Shown piece by piece: positions 25,626 through 35,900 of a DNA stretch of 64,000 nucleotides. Location of the stretch: NCBI RefSeq assembly GCF_049195245.1, contig NZ_JBMIRR010000027.1:868001-932000 (forward strand), written 5' to 3'. Source of the stretch: Arenimonas sp049195245. Lineage in GTDB: Bacteria; Pseudomonadota; Gammaproteobacteria; Xanthomonadales; Xanthomonadaceae. The notes beneath the pieces are model-generated. The model made no database searches and was not told the DNA's origin. It saw only the letters and a program-made list of their open reading frames with translations. The translations under genes were made by a program, and so were the position numbers. The number at the start of each line of letters is the position of its first letter. Within the stretch, counting starts at the first letter, position 1.

Positions 25626-27308
25626 TTACTCGCCCTTGTTCAGCTGCTCGCGCAGCAGCGCGCCCAGCTTGGTGGTGCCGCTGGAAGCGTCGAACGACTT
25701 GTTCACTTCGGCCAGGTTGTCCTGCAGCTCGGCCTCGTCCTTGGCGCGGATCGAGAGCTGCATGGTGCGGCCCTTGCGGTCCATGCCGATGAACTTGGCT
25801 TCGATGGCGTCGCCGACCTTGAGGTACTGGGTGGCGTCGTCAACACGCTCCTTGGCGATGTCGTTGGCGCGCACATAGCCCTCGATGCCGCCGTCGAGCT
25901 CGATCGTGGCGCCCTTGGCGTCCACTTCCTTGACCACGCCGGTGACGATGGTGCCCTTCTGGGTGGTGGCCATGTATTGGCCCACCGGATCCTGCTCGAG
26001 CTGCTTCACGCCCAGCGAGATGCGCTCGCGCTCGGGATCCACGGCCAGCACGACGGCTTCCAGGGTGTCGCCCTTCTTGAAGTTGCGGACGACGTCTTCG
26101 CCGGTGGTGTTCCAGGAGATGTCGGACAGGTGCACCAGGCCGTCGATACCGCCGTCCAGGCCGATGAAGATGCCGAAGTCGGTGATGGACTTGATCTGGC
26201 CGGAGACCTTGTCGCCCTTCTTGAACAGGGCCGAGAACGCTTCCCACGGGTTCGGGGTGCACTGCTTGATGCCCAGCGAGATGCGGCGGCGCTCGCCGTC
26301 CACATCCAGCACCATCACCTCGAGCTCGTCGCCCAGCTGGACGACCTTGGACGGGTTGACGTTCTTGTTGGTCCAGTCCATCTCGGACACGTGCACCAGG
26401 CCTTCCACGCCCGGCTCGATCTCGACGAACGCGCCGTAATCGGTGACGTTGGAGACCTTGCCGAACAGGCGCGAACCGGTCGGGTAACGGCGGGCGATGT
26501 TGTCCCACGGATCGTCGCCCAGCTGCTTGAGGCCGAGCGAAACGCGGTTGCGCTCGCGGTCGAACTTCAGCACCCGCACGTCCAGCTCTTCGCCCACGTT
26601 CACGACTTCGGACGGATGGCGCACGCGCTTCCAGGCCATGTCGGTGATGTGCAGCAGGCCGTCGATGCCGCCCAGGTCCACGAACGCGCCGTAGTCGGTG
26701 AGGTTCTTGACCACACCCTTGATCACGGCACCTTCCTGCAGGCGCTCCATCAGCTGCTCGCGCTCGACGCTCGACTCGGACTCGACCACCGCACGGCGGG
26801 AGACCACGACGTTGTTGCGCTTGCGATCGAGCTTGATGATCTTGAACTCGAGTTCCTTGCCCTCGAGGTAGCCCGGGTCGCGGACCGGACGCACGTCCAC
26901 CAGCGAACCCGGCAGGAACGCGCGGACGTCGCGGATGTCGACGGTGAAGCCGCCCTTGACCTTGCCGCTGATGCGGCCGGTGACGATCTCGCCGGCTTCC
27001 ATGGAAGCTTCGAGTTCGTCCCACACCATGGCGCGCTTGGCCTTCTCGCGCGAAAGCACGGTCTCGCCGAAGCCGTTCTCGAGGTACTCGAGCGCGACCT
27101 TGACGGTGTCGCCGACGGCCACTTCGAGCTCGCCGGCTTCATTACGGAACTGCTCGATCGGGATGATGCCTTCCGACTTGAGGCCGGCATTGATCACGAC
27201 CACGTCGGAGCGGACCTCGACCACGGTGCCGGAAACGATGGCGCCCGGCTTGAGCTTGTTGAGCGCGGTCTGGCTCTGTTCGAACAGTTCAGCGAAAGAT
27301 TCAGTCAT
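25626..27308 (-). CDS. rpsA: 30S ribosomal protein S1
   Basis: A 560-residue S1 with six OB-fold S1 repeats (for example GTVVEVRSDVVVINAG, KGVVKNLTDYGAFVDLGG, GKVSNVTDYGAFVEIEPG, GQIKSITDFGIFIGLDGG). It brings mRNA to the 30S subunit. AGGTAACCAACA precedes the ATG. The 160 bases between cmk and rpsA are a leader without a gene; S1 genes are commonly autoregulated through such leaders, but I do not see the specific structure. The normal length and repeat count indicate an intact gene. Confidence 0.98.
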   Translation of the reverse strand: MTESFAELFEQSQTALNKLKPGAIVSGTVVEVRSDVVVINAGLKSEGIIPIEQFRNEAGELEVAVGDTVKVALEYLENGFGETVLSREKAKRAMVWDELEASMEAGEIVTGRISGKVKGGFTVDIRDVRAFLPGSLVDVRPVRDPGYLEGKELEFKIIKLDRKRNNVVVSRRAVVESESSVEREQLMERLQEGAVIKGVVKNLTDYGAFVDLGGIDGLLHITDMAWKRVRHPSEVVNVGEELDVRVLKFDRERNRVSLGLKQLGDDPWDNIARRYPTGSRLFGKVSNVTDYGAFVEIEPGVEGLVHVSEMDWTNKNVNPSKVVQLGDELEVMVLDVDGERRRISLGIKQCTPNPWEAFSALFKKGDKVSGQIKSITDFGIFIGLDGGIDGLVHLSDISWNTTGEDVVRNFKKGDTLEAVVLAVDPERERISLGVKQLEQDPVGQYMATTQKGTIVTGVVKEVDAKGATIELDGGIEGYVRANDIAKERVDDATQYLKVGDAIEAKFIGMDRKGRTMQLSIRAKDEAELQDNLAEVNKSFDASSGTTKLGALLREQLNKGE

Positions 27309-27468
27309 TGTTGGTTACCTGGTTGGACATACGGGCCACCGCATCCGCAGCGGACCCACCTGTTGGCGCTTGCGCGCGTGGATGGAGACTCCGCGCCTCA
27401 TGGCGCGGGACCTGGTTTCTGCGTCAGAGAAGTCGCGCCCGGGTCGGGGCGGGATGCGCCGGGGAGAC

Positions 27469-28161
27469 TTACGCCTGGCGGGGCGGACGGAGGTTTTCCG
27501 GCAGCACCGCCAGCACGCGCTCGATCACCTCGGTGATGGGCGTGCCGGTGGAGTCCACGATCACCGCATCGGCTGCGGGTTTCAGGGGCGCCACGGCACG
27601 TCCGGCATCGCGCTCGTCGCGAGCGGCGATTTCGTGCAGCAGACTGTCAAGATTAACCGAAACCCCTTTTTCCTTCAACTGCTTATAGCGCCTTTGCGCC
27701 CTTTCCGCGGCGCTGGCGGTCAGGAAGACCTTGTAGTCGGCGTCCGGGAAGATGACCGTGCCCATGTCCCGGCCGTCGGCGACCAGGCCCGGACCGCGCC
27801 GGAAACGGTGCTGCAGGTCCACCAGGGCCGCCCGCACGGGGGGGTGGGCGGCAATGGCCGAGGCCGCCGCGCCGGCGGTTTCGGTCCGCAGCTGGCGGGT
27901 AGCGTCCTTGCCATTGACGATCACGTGCGGCTCGCCCGAGCCCTGGGTCTCGAACCGGATCTCGGTGCGGGCCGCGCACTGGGCCACGGCGTCCGGGTCG
28001 CTCAGGTCCAGCGACTCCCAGGCCGCGGCCAGGCCGACGGCCCGGTACAGGGCCCCGGAATCGAGGTAATGCCAGCCCAGGCGCTCGGCCACGGCGCGGC
28101 TGATGGTGCCCTTGCCCGAACCGGAGGGGCCATCGATGGTCAGGACAGGAATGTGCGGCAT
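27469..28161 (-). CDS. cmk: Cytidylate kinase
   Basis: A 230-residue kinase phosphorylating CMP and dCMP. P-loop DGPSGSGKGT near the start, then LDSGALYRAVG, VADGRDMGTVIFPDA and the lid segment RDERDAGRAVAPLKPA. Start ATG 28161 matches the family; an upstream in-frame reading is the aroA antisense. It lies 10 bases after aroA and ahead of rpsA, the typical aroA-cmk-rpsA order. Confidence 0.96.
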   Translation of the reverse strand: MPHIPVLTIDGPSGSGKGTISRAVAERLGWHYLDSGALYRAVGLAAAWESLDLSDPDAVAQCAARTEIRFETQGSGEPHVIVNGKDATRQLRTETAGAAASAIAAHPPVRAALVDLQHRFRRGPGLVADGRDMGTVIFPDADYKVFLTASAAERAQRRYKQLKEKGVSVNLDSLLHEIAARDERDAGRAVAPLKPAADAVIVDSTGTPITEVIERVLAVLPENLRPPRQA

Positions 28162-28171
28162 GGCCCTGATT

Positions 28172-29494
28172 CTACTCGGCTTGGGGGCTGGAAAGTCCGA
28201 AGCCGACCGACCGTGCCAGCGGCACGAAGCCCGGGAAGGACGTGGCGACATTGGCACAGTCCAGGATCTCGACCGGGCCGGCGGCGCGCTGGGCCGCGAT
28301 GGCCAGGCTCATGGCCACGCGGTGGTCACCGTGGCTGTCGGCGACGCCGCCGGCCAGGGCGCCGCCGTCGATCACCGCGCCGTCCGGAGCTTCGACGATC
28401 CGGGCGCCCAGGGCCTGCAGCGCGGCGGCGGTGACCGCGATGCGGTCCGATTCCTTCACCCGCAGTTCGGCCGCGCCCCGCACCACGGTGCGCCCCTCGG
28501 CCAGCGCGGCCGCGACGAACAGCGCCGGGAACTCGTCGATCATGTCCGGCACCAGGACCTCGGGCACCTCGATACCGCGCAGGCGGGCATGGCGCACGCG
28601 CAGGTCGGCCACGGGCTCGCCGCCCTGCTCGCCCGGGTCGAGCTCGGTGATGTCGGCGCCCATCAGCCGCAGGGCCTGCAGCAGGCCGGTGCGACGCGGG
28701 TTCATGCCGACCCGCCGGAGCAGCAAGTCCGAACCGGGCACCAGGCTGGCGGCGACCAGGAAGAAGGCCGCGGATGAAAAGTCGGCGGGCACGCTGACTG
28801 CCGTCGCTCGCAGGGCATGACCGCCCGGGACCACGGCCTCGCCCGGCCGGAACCGGACCGGCCAGCCGAACGCCGCCAGCATGCGTTCGGTGTAGTCACG
28901 GGTGGGATGCGGCTCGCGGACGCGGGTTTCGCCACGGGCGTACAGCCCTGCCAGCAGCACGGCCGATTTCACCTGCGCGCTAGCCACGGGGAGTTCATAA
29001 TCAATGGCTTGCAACACATTATTCGCGTGGATTGTAAGGGGCGGCAAGCCCCCTTCCGCCGCATCGATCCGCGTACCCATCTGCCTCAGCGGCGTGATCA
29101 CGCGCCCCATCGGCCGCCGAGACAGCGAAGCGTCGCCAACGAGCACACTCTCGAACGCCTGACCGGCCAGCAGACCCGCCAGCAGCCGCATGCCGGTGCC
29201 GGCGTTGCCACAGTCCAGCGGTCCCGGGGCGCCGCGCAGGCCGTGCAGGCCCACGCCATGGACCCGCCGGCGGCTCGGGTCGGGGGCATCGATGCGCACG
29301 CCCAGCGACTGGAAAATCGCGGCGGTGGCGCGCGTGTCCTCACCTTCCAGGAAACCTTCGATCTCGGACGTGCCGTCAGCGATCGCGGCCAGCATCACGG
29401 CCCGGTGCGAAACCGACTTGTCACCGGGGACCACCAGTTCCCCGCGCAAGGGCGAGCCCGCGCCGGCCTGCCAGTCAACGCGGCCAGAGCTCAT
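28172..29494 (-). CDS. aroA: 3-phosphoshikimate 1-carboxyvinyltransferase
   Basis: A 440-residue EPSP synthase, step six of the shikimate pathway. Motifs: PGDKSVSHRAVMLAA near the N-terminus, LDCGNAGTGMRLLAG (PEP site), ASAQVKSAVLLAGL, DMIDEFPALFVAAA and RVKESDR. The start ATG overlaps the hisC stop (ATGA). The PEP-site motif reads NAGTGMR, with Gly and Met where many enzymes have Thr and Arg neighbours, a class-I/II-type difference that I note but do not assign. Confidence 0.96.
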   Translation of the reverse strand: MSSGRVDWQAGAGSPLRGELVVPGDKSVSHRAVMLAAIADGTSEIEGFLEGEDTRATAAIFQSLGVRIDAPDPSRRRVHGVGLHGLRGAPGPLDCGNAGTGMRLLAGLLAGQAFESVLVGDASLSRRPMGRVITPLRQMGTRIDAAEGGLPPLTIHANNVLQAIDYELPVASAQVKSAVLLAGLYARGETRVREPHPTRDYTERMLAAFGWPVRFRPGEAVVPGGHALRATAVSVPADFSSAAFFLVAASLVPGSDLLLRRVGMNPRRTGLLQALRLMGADITELDPGEQGGEPVADLRVRHARLRGIEVPEVLVPDMIDEFPALFVAAALAEGRTVVRGAAELRVKESDRIAVTAAALQALGARIVEAPDGAVIDGGALAGGVADSHGDHRVAMSLAIAAQRAAGPVEILDCANVATSFPGFVPLARSVGFGLSSPQAE

Positions 29495-30624
29495 GCCAGC
29501 GCCTCGTCCAGGACCTGCAGCAGGCGCCGGTTCTCTTCCCGGGTGCCGACCGTCAGGCGCAGGCAGGTGGCCAGCCCATAGCCTGCCATCGGCCGGGGGA
29601 CGACGCCGCCGGCGACCAGGCGCGACTCGATCGGCGCCGCATCGCAACCGAAATCCACCAACAGGAAATTGGTTTGGGACGGCGCGACAATGAGTTCGCG
29701 TGCGCGCAATGCATCGGCCAGGGCCTCTCGCTCGCGCGCATTTCCGCTGCGCACGGAGGCCAGGTGTGCCGCATCGCCCAGCGCCGCCTCGCAGGCGGCC
29801 AGGCCGGGACCATTGACGTTGAAGGATTCGCGCACCCGCTCCATCACGGCCACGAGGCCGGGGTCGGCGACCAAGTAACCCACGCGCAGGCCGGCCAGGC
29901 CATGCGCCTTGGAGAAGGTCCGGGTCACGACGAGGTTGCGGTGTGCGGGCAGCAGGGTCAGCGCCGATACGAGCGCCGGGTCGGTCACGTACTCGAGGTA
30001 GGCCTCGTCCACGACCACCAGCACGTCGTCCCGCAGGCGCTGCAGGAACTCCGCCAATCGCGCGGTTTCGAACCAGGTGCCGGTGGGATTGTTGGGATTG
30101 GCCAGGTAGACCAGGCGCGTGTGCGGCGTGACCGCCGCGGCCAGCGCGTCCAGGTCGTGGCCACGCGGCATGGCGTGGTCCCCGGGCAAGGACTCCGCCC
30201 ATTGCAGCTCGGCCCCCGCGGCCTGCGCCGCCAGCGCATACACCGCGAAGCCGTGCCGCGACATCACCACGCCCTGCCCCGGTCCGGCGAAGACTTGGGC
30301 CAGCATCATCAGCAGCTCGTGCGACCCGTTGCCGAGCAACAGCGATTCGGTCGCCACGCGGTGGTGCGCCGCCAGCGCCCGCTTGAGGTCGCCTCCGTTC
30401 GGATCGGGATACCGATGCAGGGAGCCGGCCGCAGCCACGAACGCGGCCCGGGCGGCAGGGCCCGGTCCCAGACTGTTTTCGTTCGAGCCCAGCTCGACCA
30501 GGCCCGGCAGCCCCGCGGTCCGCCGTAGCGCCACCAGGTCCAGGCCCGGGTCATAGGCGCGCAGGCCGCGCACGCCAGGCTGCGCCAGCGCCTCGAAGAA
30601 GGCCAGGTCCGCGCGCGGCGCCAT
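29491..30624 (-). CDS. hisC: Histidinol-phosphate/aromatic aminotransferase
   Basis: A 377-residue PLP aminotransferase. LGSNENSLGP, YPDPNGGDLK, NPNNPTGTWF, VVVDEAYLEY, the PLP-Lys motif TFSKAHGLAGLRVGY and RLTVGTREEN are all present. Its place between pheA and aroA suggests that it works on aromatic keto acids (phenylpyruvate or 4-hydroxyphenylpyruvate) as well as or instead of histidinol phosphate; HisC-type enzymes in this supra-operon are known to be broad. It begins 2 bases after pheA. Confidence 0.93.
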   Translation of the reverse strand: MAPRADLAFFEALAQPGVRGLRAYDPGLDLVALRRTAGLPGLVELGSNENSLGPGPAARAAFVAAAGSLHRYPDPNGGDLKRALAAHHRVATESLLLGNGSHELLMMLAQVFAGPGQGVVMSRHGFAVYALAAQAAGAELQWAESLPGDHAMPRGHDLDALAAAVTPHTRLVYLANPNNPTGTWFETARLAEFLQRLRDDVLVVVDEAYLEYVTDPALVSALTLLPAHRNLVVTRTFSKAHGLAGLRVGYLVADPGLVAVMERVRESFNVNGPGLAACEAALGDAAHLASVRSGNAREREALADALRARELIVAPSQTNFLLVDFGCDAAPIESRLVAGGVVPRPMAGYGLATCLRLTVGTREENRRLLQVLDEALA

Positions 30625-30626
30625 GC

Positions 30627-31817
30627 TCAGAGCAGCGCGACCGGGTAGGAACCCAGCACCTTCACGTCGGCGGCGTACTCGCCCAGCTCCGACAGCGCGC
30701 GGCTGACCTTGTCGTCCTGCACATGGCCACTGACGTCGATGAAGAACGCGTACTGCCAGCGGCCCGTGTGCGAGGGCCTGGACTCGATGCGGTTCATGCT
30801 GACCCCGTGGCGCGCGAACGGGCTGAGCACGTTGTAGAGCGCGCCAGGCTGGTCACGCACGTACACCAGCAGCGAGGTGCGGTCGTGGCCGCTGGCGGTG
30901 AACAGCTCGCGCCCGAGCACCAGGAATCGCGTGGTGTTGTCGGGGCGATCCTCGATCGGGCCCGCAACGACCTTCAGGCCATAGACATGGCCGGCGCTCT
31001 CGCCGGCGATGGCCGCCGCATCGTCGGCCGTGCGCGAGCGTCGCGCCGCCTCGGCGTTGCTGGCGACCGGGATCTTCTCGGCCTTGGGCAGGTGCTGGCG
31101 CAGCCAGGCCTTGCACTGCGCCAGGGACATCGGATGCGAATACACCCGCTCGATGTCCTCGAGCCGGCCGGTGCGCGACATCAGGTGCTGGTGCACGGCC
31201 AGCTCCACCTCGCCGCAGATCTTCAGCGGCGAAGTCAGGAACATGTCCAGCGTGGACTGGATGGTGCCCTGCCCCGAATTCTCGACCGGCACCACGCCGA
31301 AGTCGGCGTGCCCGGCCTCCACTTCCTGGAACACCTCCTCGATGCTGGCCAGCGGCAGGCCTTGGGCCGAATGCCCGAAGTGCTTGTGCAGCGCCTGCTG
31401 GGAGAAGGTGCCCTCCGGACCCAGGTAGCCGACCTTCAGCGGCTCCTGCTGGGCCAGGCAGGCCGACATGATTTCCCGGAACAGCCGCAGCAGCACCTCG
31501 TCGCTCAGCGGCCCGTCGTTGCGGTCCAGCACCTGGCGCAGCACCTGCGATTCGCGCTCCGGCCGGTAGTAGTCCACCGCGGCACGCAGCGGGCCCTTGG
31601 CCTTGCCGACCTGCTGCGCCCAGCGCGCGCGCTCGGCGATCAGGGTCTGGATCTGGCGGTCGATGCCGTCGATGCGCTCGCGCACCTCCGACAGCACCGG
31701 AGCCGCGAGGACGGCCTTGGCCTTCGGGGCAGCCTTGGCCTTCGTCGCAGCCTTGGATTCAGGGGCAGCCTTGGCTCTGGAAGCGGGCTTGCCCGGCGCG
31801 GTTTTGCGGGTCGCCAT
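30627..31817 (-). CDS. pheA: Bifunctional chorismate mutase/prephenate dehydratase
   Basis: A 396-residue P-protein. An AroQ chorismate mutase (about 42-130, VRERIDGIDRQIQTLIAER), prephenate dehydratase (about 133-310, GYLGPEGTFSQQA ... NNTTRFLVLG) and a C-terminal ACT domain (SLLVYVRDQPGALYN, NRIESRPSHTG) that senses phenylalanine. The first 40 residues are an unusual Lys/Ala/Pro-rich tail (MATRKTAPGKPASRAKAAPE) absent from typical PheA. It may be a disordered nucleic-acid- or polyanion-binding tail or a mis-set start; Met codons inside the domain do not offer a better start. Confidence 0.95.
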   Translation of the reverse strand: MATRKTAPGKPASRAKAAPESKAATKAKAAPKAKAVLAAPVLSEVRERIDGIDRQIQTLIAERARWAQQVGKAKGPLRAAVDYYRPERESQVLRQVLDRNDGPLSDEVLLRLFREIMSACLAQQEPLKVGYLGPEGTFSQQALHKHFGHSAQGLPLASIEEVFQEVEAGHADFGVVPVENSGQGTIQSTLDMFLTSPLKICGEVELAVHQHLMSRTGRLEDIERVYSHPMSLAQCKAWLRQHLPKAEKIPVASNAEAARRSRTADDAAAIAGESAGHVYGLKVVAGPIEDRPDNTTRFLVLGRELFTASGHDRTSLLVYVRDQPGALYNVLSPFARHGVSMNRIESRPSHTGRWQYAFFIDVSGHVQDDKVSRALSELGEYAADVKVLGSYPVALL

Positions 31818-31820
31818 GGC

Positions 31821-32906
31821 TCAACCGTTGCGACGCGCGAAGTCGGCCATGAAGTCCACCAGGGCCTGCACGCCGGCTTCGGGCATGGCGTTGTAGATCG
31901 AGGCGCGCATGCCGCCGACGGCGCGGTGGCCCTTCAGGCCCAGCAGGCCCGCCGCCTCGGCCTCCTTCAGGAAAGGCTTGTCCAAGGCCGCATCGGGCAG
32001 GAAGAACGGCACGTTCATCCACGACCGGGCCGCCACGTCGACGGTGTTGCGGTAGTAGCCGCCGGAGCCGTCGATGGCGGCGTACAGCGCGGCAGCCTTG
32101 CGCGCGTTGCGCTCGCCGATCGCGGTCGCGCCACCCTCGCGCTTGACCCACTGCAGCACCAGCCCCAGCACGTACCAGGCGAAGGTGGGCGGGGTGTTGA
32201 ACATCGAATCGTTCTTGGCCTGGTTCTGCAGGTCGAAGATCGGCGGCAGGTCACGGCCGTGCCGGCCCAGCAGGTCCTTGCGCACGATCACCAGGGTCAG
32301 CCCGGCCGGCCCCAGGTTTTTCTGGGCACCGCCGTACAGCACGCCGAAGCGGGTCACGTCCACCGGCTTGGACAGGAAATTGGAGGAGACGTCGGCCACC
32401 AGCGGCACGTCGCCCACGTCGGGAATGTCGTGGAACTCAACGCCGTGGATGGTCTCGTTCGGGGTGTAGTGCACGAAGGCCGCGCCCGGCGTGAGCTGCC
32501 AGTCGGCGCGGCCGGGGATGCCGGTGTAGCCGCCGGCCTTGGCGCTGGCGGCGACGTGGGTCTTCATCGACGGACGCGTGTTTTCCAGCGCCTTTTCGCC
32601 CCAGTGGCCAGTGAGCACGAAGTCGGCGGTCTGGTCCGGGCCGGCCAGGTTCAGCGGCAGCAGCGCCGACAGTGTGGTGGCGCCACCCTGCAGGAACAGC
32701 ACGGCATAGTCGGCAGGAATGCCCATCAGCTCGCGCAGGTCGCGTTCGGCGGCGGCGGCGCAGTCGATGAAGGCCTGGCCGCGATGGCTGACCTCCATCA
32801 CCGAGGCGCGTTCGCCCTGCCACTCAAGCATCTCGTCCTGGATCTGGCGCAGGACGGGTTCGGGCAGCGCGGCGGGACCGGCGCTGAAATTGAAGGCGCG
32901 AGACAT
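31821..32906 (-). CDS. serC: Phosphoserine aminotransferase
   Basis: A 361-residue class V PLP enzyme for serine and pyridoxal phosphate synthesis. MSRAFNFSAGPAALPEPVL, MEVSHRGQAF, FLQGGATTLSALLPLN, DVSSNFLSKPVD (PLP-lysine region followed by YGGAQKNLGPAGLT) and the C-terminal GGMRASIYNAMP are typical. ATG 32906 is preceded by GAGG. It heads the serC-pheA-hisC-aroA-cmk group; the 65-base gap to the upstream GGDEF-EAL gene probably contains its promoter. In many relatives gyrA, not a signalling gene, lies upstream. Confidence 0.97.
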   Translation of the reverse strand: MSRAFNFSAGPAALPEPVLRQIQDEMLEWQGERASVMEVSHRGQAFIDCAAAAERDLRELMGIPADYAVLFLQGGATTLSALLPLNLAGPDQTADFVLTGHWGEKALENTRPSMKTHVAASAKAGGYTGIPGRADWQLTPGAAFVHYTPNETIHGVEFHDIPDVGDVPLVADVSSNFLSKPVDVTRFGVLYGGAQKNLGPAGLTLVIVRKDLLGRHGRDLPPIFDLQNQAKNDSMFNTPPTFAWYVLGLVLQWVKREGGATAIGERNARKAAALYAAIDGSGGYYRNTVDVAARSWMNVPFFLPDAALDKPFLKEAEAAGLLGLKGHRAVGGMRASIYNAMPEAGVQALVDFMADFARRNG

Positions 32907-32971
32907 GGGGAAAACCTCGGGAACGTTGCGTTGGCAGGCTAGCACGGCGAAACCGCGCCTCGGAAGACAGC

Positions 32972-35900
32972 TCAGCCGACGATGCGGGCAGAGGCCAAGA
33001 GCAATTGCTCGAAGTCTTCCGGCGGCAGGGCCCGCGAGAATAGATACCCCTGCCCGAACTGGCAGCCGACCGAGCGCAGCAGCTCGCGCTGGCCCTCGGT
33101 TTCGATGCCTTCGGCGGTCAGGGCCAGGCCCAGCTCGTCGGCGAATCCGGTGATGGTGCGCACGATCGCCCGGTGCCGGGGATTGGTCTCCATGTCGCGG
33201 ATGAAGACCTGGTCCATCTTCAGCGCATCGAAGGGCGAGGCGGCGAAGGACTCCAGCGACGAATAGCCCGTGCCGAAATCGTCCACGACCAGGCCTACGC
33301 CAAGCGCCTTGAGTGACAGCAGGCGCTGCTCGGCCTGGCCGCGGCCCGCACGGAACGCGGTCTCGGTGACCTCCAGCCGCAGGCTGGCGGGCGGCAGCCG
33401 GTGCTTCTGCAGCAGTCCGAACACCTCTTCGACGATCTCGGGCGAGACCATCTGCCGCTCGTCCACGTTGACGTTCATGCTCAGGCCGGCGTGCTCCGGG
33501 TAGCGGTCGCGCCAGTCGGCCAGCTGGCGGCAGGCCTCGCGCAGGGCCCAGGCGTCCATGTCCACGATCAGGCCGGTCTCCTCGGCCACGGCCAGGAATT
33601 CGCCGGGGGGCAGCAGGCCGCGGATCGGGTGCCGCCACCGCACCAGGGCCTCGGCGCCCACCAGCCGCCCCGTCTGCAGCTCGATGATCGGCTGGTAGTG
33701 CAGCCGGAACTCGGCCCGGTCGAAGGCCATGCGGAAATCGGTCTCCAGCTGCAGCCGGCTCAGCGCCTCCTGGTGCATGCCCTCGTCGAAGATGACGAAG
33801 CCCGACTTGCCGGCGGCCTTGGCCCGGTACATCGCGGTATCCGCGTCGCGCAGCACCTGGTCGGGCGATTCGTACTCCTTGCGGCCGATCACGATGCCCA
33901 GGCTGGCCGCCGAGAAGACCTGCTGGCCCCCGAGGTCGAAGGGCTGCTCGAACAGCTTGAGCACGCGCCGTGCGATGTCTACGGCGCGGTCGTGGTCGCA
34001 GTCGCCGTCGGGAAGCAGGGTGAACTCGTCGCCGCCGTAGCGCGCGATCAGCACGTCGCGCAGCAGGTTGTCCTCCAGCCGGCGAGCGATTTCGACCAGC
34101 AGCCGGTCGCCGGCGCCATGGCCCAGGCTGTCGTTGACCCACTTGAAGCCGTCCAGGTCCAGGAACAGCACCGCGTAACGCCGGCGGCGCCGGTCCTCGG
34201 CCTGCGCGGACTGCAGCATCGCCTCGGCCAGGCGCTGGTTGAACAGCATGCGGTTGGGCAGGCCGGTGAGCGGGTCGTGGGTGGCGTGGAAGCGCAGCCG
34301 CTCCTCGGCCTCGCGCTGTCGGGTCACGTCGAGCACGGTACCGGTCATGTGCTCGACCCCGTCGAGCAGCACCGGTCCGATGCTCACCCGCACGTGCACG
34401 CGGTGGCCGTCCTGGTGCAGCAGCACCGAGTCGAAGTCCGACGGCACCGGCTGACCCGACTCGCGCAGGCGGTCGCGGCGCTCGGACTGCGGGATGGCCT
34501 CGGGCGCCATGATGTCGCGGAAATCCAGGCCCGGCAGCGCGGTCTCCTCGTAGCCCAGCATGCGCGCGAAGGCCTGGTTGACGTAGGTGTAGCGGTCGCC
34601 GCGCATGATGAACACGCCCACCTGGCTGTGCTCGACCAGGGTGCGGTACTTGCTTTCCGATCGCAGCAGGGCCAGCTGCATTTCGTGGCGCTCGTCGATG
34701 TCCAGCACCGAGCCGGTGAAATGCGCCGGTTCGCCCTGCTCGTCGCGGATCAGCAGGGCGCTGGCGCTGACCCACTTGAGCCTGCCGCTGCGCGTGCGCA
34801 CCCGGGTTTCATGCTGGCTGAAGGAGCCGTCGCGCAGCGCACGCGCCACCATGCGCTCGCGCTCGCCCGGATCGGCGTACACGTCGAGCATGTCGCTGAC
34901 CGAGGCCTTGAGCTGCTCGACGCTGTCGTAGCCCAGGATGCCGGCCAGCACGCGGTTCACCTCCATCACGCGCCCATCGAGGCTGGTGCGGAACAAACCG
35001 GCCGGCGAGTTCTCGAACAGCTCGCGGTAGCGCAGCTCGGCCTCGGCGATGTCCCGCTGCCGGCGGCGCTCGTCGGTGACATCGCGCATGGTGCCGGTGG
35101 AGGCGATGTCGCCCTGGTACTCAACCGCGTCGGCGCGCACTTCGCACAGGATGCGGCGGCCGTCCTTGCGGCACAGGTGGATCTCGTAGACCTGCAGGTC
35201 GCGCGAGCCGGCCTCGCGCTCGGCCCGCCGGCTGGTCTGGGCCGGCTGGTCGCCGGCGTCCACCAGCTCCATGTATTCCTTGCCGAATAGTTCGCCGGCG
35301 CCGTAGCCCAGGATCTGCGCCATCGCCTCGTTGGCGAAGATGATGCGGCCGCGCTGGATCAGGAAGACGCCGTCGCGGCTGTTCTCCACCAGCACCTGGT
35401 ACAGGGCCTGCGACTGGCGCAGCGCCTGCTCGGCCTCGACCTGCACGGTCACGTCCACCATCGAGCCTTCGAAGAACAGCACGTTGCGGTCGGCGTCGCG
35501 GATGGCGCGCGCATTCTCGCTGACCCAGATCACCCGGCCATCGCGCCGCAGCACCTGCGAGCGCTCGCGCTCGAGCCGGCCACCCGACATCAGCCGGGCG
35601 TGGATGCGGCGGGCCTGGTCCGCGTCCACGTAGAAGCGAACGGCGTCCCGCGCCGTCTCGATCAGCATCTGCCGCGGCGATTCGAAGCCCAGCATGCGGG
35701 CCATCGCCGGATTCACGTCCACGAAGCCGCCCTCGGGCAGGCTGCGGTAGATGCCTTCGGACGCGGCCAGGTAAAGCGACCGGTAGAGCGCATGCCCGGG
35801 TTCAGGCACGGTGGCGTCCTGACCCTCGGGCAACACATGCATCAGGCAGAACAGCACCGGCTGGTCGCCCTCTCGGGTGTATTCGACGTTCAGGTGGCCG

